Translations under genes and position numbers: made by a program | Shown here: in pieces, positions 7,138-12,461 of the stretch | Numbering within the stretch: position 1 is the stretch's first letter | How the letters are laid out: each line of letters opens with the position of its first letter | The notes under the pieces: model-generated | Database searches by the model: none | Told to the model about the DNA's origin: nothing | What the model saw: only the letters and a program-made list of their open reading frames with translations | DNA from: Chitinophagales bacterium | GTDB lineage: Bacteria; Bacteroidota; Bacteroidia; Chitinophagales; BACL12 | Length of the DNA stretch: 12,461 nt | Assembly (NCBI GenBank): GCA_014380545.1 | Contig: JACMJP010000174.1 | Span: 1 to 12,461 of the forward strand | Reading direction: 5' to 3'

Positions 7138-7962
7138 TTATACCATTGCTGTAATTAGCATTTTTCTTTCAAGCATATCATATCCCATTCCTTTTGATAA
7201 TAAATGGAAGACAATTCGTTCGAGGTTTAACATCTCTCCTTTTCCTTCTTTAATAGAATTATATTGCAACTCCATGCCATCCATTATGGCAACTAACCCG
7301 TTTCCGATAATCTCCAAATATCTTTCTTCACGAATAATTACGGCAGTATCTTCACTTATTCCGAGACCTGTCATTTGAGGGTGTTCTGCAATAGCAACCA
7401 TTAATCTTCCAAACCTTCCACGGTTAATAAAATGCGAATCAATAATCGCTTTGTCAATAAATCCTAATCCCCGCACTATAAGAGCCTTGCCCCGCATCAA
7501 TGCTTCTGCCGGTGCACCGCCGTTTATCATGATCTCACTTTGGGCCATTGCTCCTGCACTTGTTCCGGCAATTACAAAATCATTTTCATTCTGATAGCGA
7601 TGCTTTAATATTTCTAAAAATTCTGTTCCCAGAAATATTTCACTTAACCGTGTCTGGTTTCCACCGCTGAACATAATTCCATCACACACTTTTATACGTT
7701 CTAAAAATTCTGATTTTTCAGTATCTTTTTTCCTGCGGATATCCATTACCTGTGCCGCCTTGCAGCCGATGGAATTAAATGCATTATCAAATTCTTTTCC
7801 GATCATTTTAGGGTCTCCGGAAGCTGTGGGAATAATTTCAATGAGTGTTTCATTCCCCTTCATTTCTTTTAATATCCTGCTGAGTACATGTAATTTTTCT
7901 TTTTCAAAATGATTGCGGTTCTCTGCTCCACCAACTGCTATTAATTTTCCTTTCGGGACCAT
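7138..7962 (-). CDS. cphB: Cyanophycinase-type peptidase (S51 family)
   Basis: Cyanophycinase is a serine peptidase that cuts the storage polymer cyanophycin (multi-L-arginyl-poly-L-aspartate) to beta-Asp-Arg dipeptides. The 274-residue product shows the fold landmarks in order: IAVGGAENR near the N-terminus (8-16), IIPTASGDP (43-51), FSGGNQTRL (98-106), the nucleophile elbow AGTSAGAMA (132-140) with Ser135, IIDSHFINRGRFGRL (173-187) with His177, and GISEDTA (201-207) with Glu204. These correspond to the known catalytic and arginine-binding residues of cyanobacterial CphB. One difference is Ser176 where CphB has glutamine (DQHF). There is no signal peptide, so it is cytoplasmic, implying intracellular reserves or imported polymer. 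No cyanophycin synthetase lies in the window. A different S51 specificity remains possible. Confidence 0.88.
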   Translation of the reverse strand: MVPKGKLIAVGGAENRNHFEKEKLHVLSRILKEMKGNETLIEIIPTASGDPKMIGKEFDNAFNSIGCKAAQVMDIRRKKDTEKSEFLERIKVCDGIMFSGGNQTRLSEIFLGTEFLEILKHRYQNENDFVIAGTSAGAMAQSEIMINGGAPAEALMRGKALIVRGLGFIDKAIIDSHFINRGRFGRLMVAIAEHPQMTGLGISEDTAVIIREERYLEIIGNGLVAIMDGMELQYNSIKEGKGEMLNLERIVFHLLSKGMGYDMLERKMLITAMV

Positions 7963-8424
7963 GATTTTATTTTATTGCGGTAAATATAGAGTATCATGCA
8001 GCAAGCCGAAGGTTGCAGGGTGTGGAAAAATAGTGCTGAGAAATTAATTCTGTCTAAACGAAAGAGAAGGGCCTGACCCCATTTGTTGTAATAATTGTAA
8101 AACAATAAAGTTTCACAAAGCAAAAATAACATGCATTATATGTAATTACAGAATTCCTACAACCGCAATTCCCCTGCATCAAAAGTAACACATCCGTTAA
8201 AGCGTTAAAACTTTTATTCCTTTCCTGCAATACCTGTAGTGAAATCAATCAGATACATTCCTGCCGATAAATTGAGCCGGGAGGCAAAATAATAGTTATG
8301 CAGGCAAAATAGATTGTATTCTTTTATCGTTTTTGTGCAATAATTTCCGGTTGTTGATATTTTGATGGTATCATATTTGACAATCGGGGGCGGCAATTTT
8401 TAATTTTAACCCGAAATAAAAAAT
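7963..8424. other. 462-bp intergenic region between divergent genes
   Basis: Separates the minus-strand cyanophycinase from the plus-strand DUF4468-like gene, so it should hold both promoters. One TATTTTTG on the minus strand (8121-8128) fits TAnnTTTG but lacks a clear -33 partner. A 10-bp direct repeat AGGCAAAATA occurs at 8282-8291 and 8302-8311. A short minus-strand frame at 8214-8396 has a weak resemblance to a T9SS sorting-domain tail but no start context or secretion signal. No gene is called. Confidence 0.5.
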
Positions 8425-8994
8425 ATGAAAAAATATATCGCAGCAATATGGTTGCTCACCGTTCTTTCTTCAGTGTATGCACAAAGCTCAAAGTCAGGCA
8501 TATCATCTATGTATGATATACCGAATTTCGAAGTTGACAGCGAAACCCAAATGGTAGTTTATACAAATGTTGTGTCTGTGGAAGGCTCAAAAAAAGACAG
8601 CCTATTCGTTTATGGTCAGCGCTGGATAAAAAAACACTTCAAAAGTGTTACTTCAATTATGAAGGTACAGGATCCTGAAAAAGGCATACTGGAAGGAAAA
8701 CACAGCTTTTATGTAAACAAAGATGTGAATGGTTCGCAAACAAAAGGTGAGCTTATAGCATATACATTCTCATTGCAATTCAGAGATGGCAGATATAAAT
8801 ACACTATTACTAAAATTAATGTGCAGAAAGCATCTTATTATGGTATTGAAAACTGGCTGAAGGATGATGAAAAATTAGCAGATGAAACCATTGAAAATTA
8901 TCTGCAGCAAATTGACGAGTACATGAAAAAATTTATTACCAGTATGGAAGAAGGAATAAAACCCATACCTGCGAAAAAAGAAGATGAGTGGTAA
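8425..8994 (+). CDS. Secreted DUF4468-like protein (TBP-like fold), function unknown
   Basis: The 189-residue protein begins with a Sec signal peptide (MKKYIAAIWLLTVLSSVYA, cleavage probably after Ala19), so it acts in the periplasm or outside. Residues about 43-130 fit the DUF4468 family, which has a predicted TATA-binding-protein-like fold and is common in Bacteroidota. Visible features are VVYTNVVSVEGSKKDSLFVYGQ-type strands, an aromatic WIKKHF helix, a DPEKGILEGKHSF turn, and FRDGRYKYTI. The C-terminal third is charged and helical and probably extended. No enzymatic motif is present and the role is unknown. It is transcribed alone; its right-hand neighbour converges on it with a 44-bp gap in which only a weak TCAGA/TCTGA hairpin (9016-9036) is seen. 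Confidence 0.75.
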   Translation: MKKYIAAIWLLTVLSSVYAQSSKSGISSMYDIPNFEVDSETQMVVYTNVVSVEGSKKDSLFVYGQRWIKKHFKSVTSIMKVQDPEKGILEGKHSFYVNKDVNGSQTKGELIAYTFSLQFRDGRYKYTITKINVQKASYYGIENWLKDDEKLADETIENYLQQIDEYMKKFITSMEEGIKPIPAKKEDEW

Positions 8995-9038
8995 ACTATT
9001 TTTAGTTTAATCACTTCAGAAATAAAAAATCTCTGATA

Positions 9039-9566
9039 TTAAAATGAAGGTCCCCAACTAGCTCCCCTGTGTAAAAAAGGCCACGGTATGGCAACAATAA
9101 TAATTATTAAAGCTATAAGATAAAAAATAAAAATATTTTTTCCCTTTAGCTGATCACTTGCTGCCTTTTTACTTCTTGCATATCCAATATGTACCAAAAT
9201 AATTGCGATTGTCATCATAATAGGATGGTCGAATAGTTGAAATCTTATATCATAAGGCGCTTTAATAAGTCGTTTGGAGTTTTCAAAATTGCTGGTAACA
9301 TTTAAAAAGTTTACGCCCCACATATAAACACCTACCAAAAACATAATATCAATGGTTATCATTGAGAAGAATGCTGGTTTTTTATTAAATAAACCATTTG
9401 TTGATTTCCATGTTTTCCTTGAAGTAACTATAGCATAAATTAAAAATATTAAAACAAAATAACGCAACACAGAATGTATAGATAGCGAGATTGCATAAAG
9501 AGGTCCAGGTTCGAATTTAGAAGCATCACCAAATAATAATACAAGTGATGGGAATGTTGTGTGCAT
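9039..9566 (-). CDS. Four-helix inner-membrane protein, cytochrome b-like family of Bacteroidota
   Basis: The 175-residue protein has four predicted membrane helices, about residues 27-48, 66-86, 113-130 and 145-163. It resembles small Bacteroidota membrane proteins often labelled cytochrome b-like. Typical features are the first-helix motif HSVLRY (His31), the DHPIMM motif (His114; usually a glutamate before HP), His126 followed by the basic RSKKAA loop, and IPWPF at the end of helix four. His31 and His114 could bind a cofactor, but haem binding is not shown by the sequence. The ATG at 9564-9566 gives a short 20-residue N-terminal extension before helix one; a later start is possible but no better candidate is seen. 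It is last in the minus-strand receptor cluster, 74 bp after its upstream neighbour. Confidence 0.6.
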   Translation of the reverse strand: MHTTFPSLVLLFGDASKFEPGPLYAISLSIHSVLRYFVLIFLIYAIVTSRKTWKSTNGLFNKKPAFFSMITIDIMFLVGVYMWGVNFLNVTSNFENSKRLIKAPYDIRFQLFDHPIMMTIAIILVHIGYARSKKAASDQLKGKNIFIFYLIALIIIIVAIPWPFLHRGASWGPSF

Positions 9567-9640
9567 TGTGTATATAGGTTTAGTGACAATTATTTATTAA
9601 ATGCATATTATTGATAAAGGCATTGACAGGATGTTAGCAA

Positions 9641-9964
9641 TTATTTTCCTTTCAGCAGTTGCTTGTACACCTGGATATTCGCCATAAACTTTCTCTGTTG
9701 TTCGGGAGTTAAAGCATTTATAATATCCTGTTTAAAGTCCTGTTTGTTTTCCTGCATATCATTTTTTCCACTACCGCTGTGCTTAATAGATTTTTTTTCC
9801 TGAAAAAATTCCTGCACCGCAGCTTTAATTTTGGTTTCCTGGTCAGAAGACAAATTAAGTTCTGCTTTTAAAGTATCAATGAATTCTTCCGCCCTGAGGG
9901 CACCACTCCTATTATCACTGCCTTTGCTGCCACCAAATAGTTTAGAAAATATGCTCAATATCAT
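9641..9964 (-). CDS. Small helical protein of unknown function (Spy/LTXXQ-like pattern)
   Basis: I do not recognise a named family with confidence. Starting at the ATG at 9962-9964 the product has 107 residues (MILSIFSKLFGGS...). A TTG 18 nt upstream is in frame but adds nothing convincing. The N-terminus is a short amphipathic stretch, not a signal peptide. The rest is predicted to be charged helices: LRAEEFIDTLKAELNLSSDQ, then KAAVQEFFQEKK, then ALTPEQQRKFMANI. The two L(S/T)xxQ-type turns recall Spy/CpxP-like and periplasmic metal-sensor proteins, but there is no export signal, so the likeness may only reflect helical composition. It lies 45 bp after the PepSY gene in the same direction, consistent with co-transcription. 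Confidence 0.6.
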   Translation of the reverse strand: MILSIFSKLFGGSKGSDNRSGALRAEEFIDTLKAELNLSSDQETKIKAAVQEFFQEKKSIKHSGSGKNDMQENKQDFKQDIINALTPEQQRKFMANIQVYKQLLKGK

Positions 9965-10009
9965 AATATTAGTTTTTGACAAATATATGACTATTTAGGG
10001 GTTGCGATA

Positions 10010-10591
10010 TTATTTGTCTGTGGATTTCTTAAACCGTTTTATTATAATTGGGCCGTACCAAAGCCAGAAGCCGCTGAATGTCAGGAAAAGTAGGCTCATA
10101 CTCATTATGAGTGTATAAATTAATTTAACTTGCTCATTATCTGTTTTAAAAAGATAGTCCAAAATAGAACCGTCATGAATATTTTCAATAAAGTCTGACC
10201 GACGGGTTTCAATTTGTAAAACTTTTCCTGTTGCGCCGTCCACCTGTATACCTACATAATTATCAATGAATACAAATTTTGCAACACCTTTTTGTTTTCG
10301 TAGGTCTATGCGTTCCAGTTCAGGTGACAAATTTGGTGAAAGCGAATCAACTAATGTTTTTAAAGCTATAGTGTGAAGTGAATCTATCGACAACCACTTT
10401 GATAAGTCATCTGTAGTGCCATTTTGTGTTATTGGAAGAATTACACCGCCCGTATGTTTTTTTATTCCGAGCAAAAACCCTGTTATGGAAACTATAAAAA
10501 AGAAAAAAAACAAAATTGAAGCAATACGCCTGTGTAGCCTTCTTAACCACCGCAGTAGTTTTACTAAAATTTCTTTTTTATTTTTTGACAT
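10010..10591 (-). CDS. PepSY-associated transmembrane protein (short PepSY-TM type)
   Basis: The 193-residue protein has a basic N-terminus (KLLRWLRRLHRRIAS), a membrane helix at about 23-42, a periplasmic domain of about 110 residues with a PepSY-like core near 68-128 (ending in VDGATGKVLQIETRR), the conserved IHDGS (138-142), and a second helix at about 157-179 ending SGFWLWYGP. His20 and His139 match positions conserved in PepSY-TM proteins. Longer relatives such as PiuB/FoxB-type proteins work with TonB-dependent receptors in siderophore iron uptake, possibly as reductases. This is a compact two-helix version. It lies directly downstream of the receptor gene, 103 bp away and separated by a hairpin. 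A role in processing an imported iron chelate is inference. Confidence 0.85.
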   Translation of the reverse strand: MSKNKKEILVKLLRWLRRLHRRIASILFFFFFIVSITGFLLGIKKHTGGVILPITQNGTTDDLSKWLSIDSLHTIALKTLVDSLSPNLSPELERIDLRKQKGVAKFVFIDNYVGIQVDGATGKVLQIETRRSDFIENIHDGSILDYLFKTDNEQVKLIYTLIMSMSLLFLTFSGFWLWYGPIIIKRFKKSTDK

Positions 10592-10610
10592 CCAATTTTA
10601 TTTATGTATT

Positions 10611-10662
10611 AAAAGTTATCCGCTCTCTTCGTTCTATTTCAAACTCACTGCGGATAACTTTT
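10611..10662 (-). promoter_or_regulatory. 13-bp perfect intercistronic hairpin between receptor and PepSY genes
   Basis: AAAAGTTATCCGC (10611-10623) and GCGGATAACTTTT (10650-10662) pair perfectly across a 26-nt loop. On the minus strand it begins about 32 nt after the receptor stop and ends 19 nt before the PepSY ATG. The 3' arm ends in only four T residues followed by AATAC, so it may be a partial terminator, an attenuator setting the receptor-to-PepSY ratio, or an mRNA-stability element. Confidence 0.6.
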
Positions 10663-10694
10663 GTATATGAGAAAACTTAGACTTCCGTTTTACA

Positions 10695-12461
10695 TTAAAT
10701 TTTTGCTCTCAGTGTAAGAAAAATATTTCTTCCCGGTGAACCAATACCTGAAGCAAAAACCCTGTAATTAAGATCAAGTATATTTTCACACCCTGCCTGT
10801 AACTGCAAATAGTCAGTAAACTGATAAGCAGCTTTTAAATTTAAAGTGTACCAGGATGGCATACCATCAGGTGTTGCATATTGTTCGTTGTCTTCACCCC
10901 CAACAATATTATAGTCCTCAATATTTTTCCACCCGTTATAGAGTGCAAATACTTCTGCTCTTAATTTGCTGAATTGCAAATTCACACCTGTTTTCCCGTA
11001 CACTGGCGGAATATGATCTAAAGGATATGGTGTAGTATCAGTTTCTATTCTGCCATAGGTATATGTTAGTGTTGACGTAAATGAAATAATATCAGTTATG
11101 TCTGCATTTATTCCTGCACTTACTCCATACAAATATGCTTTATTTGCATTCACAGTTGTTTTTACTTCGCTTAAAACACCATCATATAAAATTGAGTCTT
11201 CCCCGTTAAATGTTGAAGATTGTGTTGTGAGAATATTACTGAATCTTGTATAAAAACCTGTTGCCTGAATTTGTACTTTGTCTGCAATTTCTTTACTTAT
11301 ATTCAGGTCAACATTATAAGTGTATTCCGGTTTCAGATCAGGGTTCGGAACGACAATACTCCCGGGTTCACTGTCAAATATCTTCGTAAGATCATCCACA
11401 TTTGGTGTGCGGAAACCTGTTGAGCCAATAATTGCAAAACGCCATGTTTTGTCAGGTGTAAAAACCAATCCGAGACTGCCTGTAATTGCACTTGAATTCT
11501 GATCTATTTCAGAAAATGGGAACGGATAAAATGATGAATCAGTGAATTGTGAATTCAACATTGATGCATTAAATCTTATTCCGTCATTCAGTGTCCATTT
11601 ATTATCTCCAAACTTAAGAATATGACTTACATAAATTCCGAAATTATTCATCGTCGATCCACCATCAGGATATCTTGTTGAAGCAGGAGTTATTTCTCCT
11701 GTTTCAATATTTTTTCTTTCAGCAGTTGACGTAACGTCATTCAAATACATTTCTGCACCATAATTGATCTGATTATTTTTTATTTTTTTATGCAGATCAA
11801 TATTTAAACCTATTACAGTTACATCTTCTACTCTGCCTGTGCGGTTGGCACTCCCAAAACCTCTTGTAAATCTGCTTTCCTGAATATCCTGGTAACTGGC
11901 AATTAACCGAAGGTCGTTAAATACTTTTCCTGTTGATTGAATATTCAGATCGTAAGCAGCAAGCAAACGATCCTGCGGACCATAATACCAATCTCCCTGA
12001 GCAAGCGAACCTGCATCATCACCCGGATCAGTTAAACGATCATATCTTGGAATATCACTGGATGTTGAAAATTGCATGTTGATTTTATGCGATACATTTT
12101 CATTCTGCTGAAATAAAAGTTTTTGCATTATATCAACCTGAGAATATCCAGTTTCAACCTGCATTGTTGAATCATCATTCATGATAATTGTATCAATTCC
12201 ATTAACGTTATCCTGATAGAAAGGCCTGAAATTAAAACTGCCATATTTATTATCAGCATTTGGTTCTGCCCCAACTTTCACATCATTAAAATCAGAATAT
12301 GTTACCGATGTGAGTGAAGCAAACTTATTTCCGCCTAAATTAAAATCAATATGTCCTGTTTTTTCAGTTGCTGCTGTTCCGTATCGTGCAAATACATTTA
12401 CATCAGTACGCAACACATCATTCTCTGATAGTTTCGGATTAATAGTAGTGAAATTAATTAC
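10695..12461 (-). CDS. TonB-dependent outer-membrane receptor, C-terminal beta-barrel (N-terminus outside window)
   Basis: About 588 residues of a TonB-dependent receptor are present, covering most of the 22-strand outer-membrane barrel. The frame is open to the window edge, and a GTG at 12414-12416 is an internal valine, so the signal peptide, TonB box and plug lie beyond 12461. Barrel signatures are GFRTPNVDDL (around 11388-11417) and PNPDLKPEYTYNVDL, LDHIPPVYGKTGV, and the terminal YLQLQAGCENILDLNYR and GRNIFLTLRAKI. Many strands show the alternating polar/aromatic pattern. The FRxPNxDDL plus NPDLKPE combination is common in iron, haem and siderophore receptors, but the substrate cannot be read from this part. 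No SusD-like gene follows, which argues against a polysaccharide-utilisation pair. The PepSY gene downstream supports metal-chelate uptake. Confidence 0.93.
   Translation of the reverse strand, partial: VINFTTINPKLSENDVLRTDVNVFARYGTAATEKTGHIDFNLGGNKFASLTSVTYSDFNDVKVGAEPNADNKYGSFNFRPFYQDNVNGIDTIIMNDDSTMQVETGYSQVDIMQKLLFQQNENVSHKINMQFSTSSDIPRYDRLTDPGDDAGSLAQGDWYYGPQDRLLAAYDLNIQSTGKVFNDLRLIASYQDIQESRFTRGFGSANRTGRVEDVTVIGLNIDLHKKIKNNQINYGAEMYLNDVTSTAERKNIETGEITPASTRYPDGGSTMNNFGIYVSHILKFGDNKWTLNDGIRFNASMLNSQFTDSSFYPFPFSEIDQNSSAITGSLGLVFTPDKTWRFAIIGSTGFRTPNVDDLTKIFDSEPGSIVVPNPDLKPEYTYNVDLNISKEIADKVQIQATGFYTRFSNILTTQSSTFNGEDSILYDGVLSEVKTTVNANKAYLYGVSAGINADITDIISFTSTLTYTYGRIETDTTPYPLDHIPPVYGKTGVNLQFSKLRAEVFALYNGWKNIEDYNIVGGEDNEQYATPDGMPSWYTLNLKAAYQFTDYLQLQAGCENILDLNYRVFASGIGSPGRNIFLTLRAKI

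Noticed and set aside
7043..7378. 111-residue plus-strand frame beginning in the intergenic region
   Set aside because: Most of it is antisense to the conserved end of the cyanophycinase gene; the part outside that gene is AT-rich with no recognisable content.
1565..7962. Gene island or mobile element bringing in the giant protein
   Set aside because: No transposase, integrase, terminal repeats, tRNA junction or obvious base-composition break is visible around 2603-6532.
7941..8248. Two short minus-strand frames upstream of cyanophycinase
   Set aside because: One overlaps the cyanophycinase start; products are Cys/Phe/Tyr-rich and low-complexity, and neither has a signal or motif.
9964..9982. 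TTG at 9980-9982 as the start of the small helical protein
   Set aside because: An ATG in the same frame 18 nt downstream is a better start, and the extra six residues add no motif.
10416..10670. 84-residue plus-strand frame opposite the PepSY start
   Set aside because: Antisense to a confident gene and the hairpin; the product is unlike any family.

Overview
The window is AT-rich DNA from a member of the Bacteroidota. Several independent signs agree. A 1309-residue secreted protein ends in a type IX secretion (T9SS, Por) type A sorting domain and carries a SprB-like repeat. There is a DUF4468-type exported protein, a Bacteroidota-style LuxC-family acyl-CoA reductase, and a TonB-dependent receptor. 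Starts generally lack a clear Shine-Dalgarno sequence. I cannot place it below phylum level with confidence. There are no rRNA or tRNA genes, CRISPR arrays, insertion sequences or phage genes.

Layout. 3-626 (+): 3' part of a LuxC-family acyl-CoA reductase cut by the window edge. 720-1403 (-): lipoprotein methionine sulfoxide reductase MsrA, convergent with the first gene across a shared hairpin terminator. 1565-2482 (+): isoaspartyl peptidase/type III L-asparaginase. 2603-6532 (-): giant T9SS-exported repeat protein with a strong terminator of its own. 6533-7137: 605 bp without a recognisable gene. 7138-7962 (-): cyanophycinase-type S51 peptidase. 7963-8424: 462 bp without a convincing gene. 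8425-8994 (+): secreted DUF4468-like protein. 9039-12461 (-): four co-oriented genes read as TonB-dependent receptor (N-terminus outside the window), PepSY-TM protein, small helical protein, and four-helix membrane protein.

How the genes may work together. Cyanophycinase releases beta-Asp-Arg dipeptides from cyanophycin, and plant-type isoaspartyl peptidases can split such dipeptides. The two genes for this route therefore sit in one neighbourhood, separated by the giant surface protein and on opposite strands. The right-hand cluster looks like an outer-membrane metal or metal-chelate uptake unit with an inner-membrane PepSY partner. The giant protein is probably a surface or secreted adhesin. 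It has a duplicated N-terminal beta-sandwich module, one SprB-type repeat and nine Ig/PKD-like repeats, six of which arose by duplication of a three-domain block of exactly 222 residues (666 bp).

I did not find a clearly new biological system. The points most worth following up are the modular architecture of the giant protein, the split cyanophycin-degradation pair, a 13-bp perfect hairpin between the receptor and PepSY genes, and the long untranslated stretch upstream of the giant gene.
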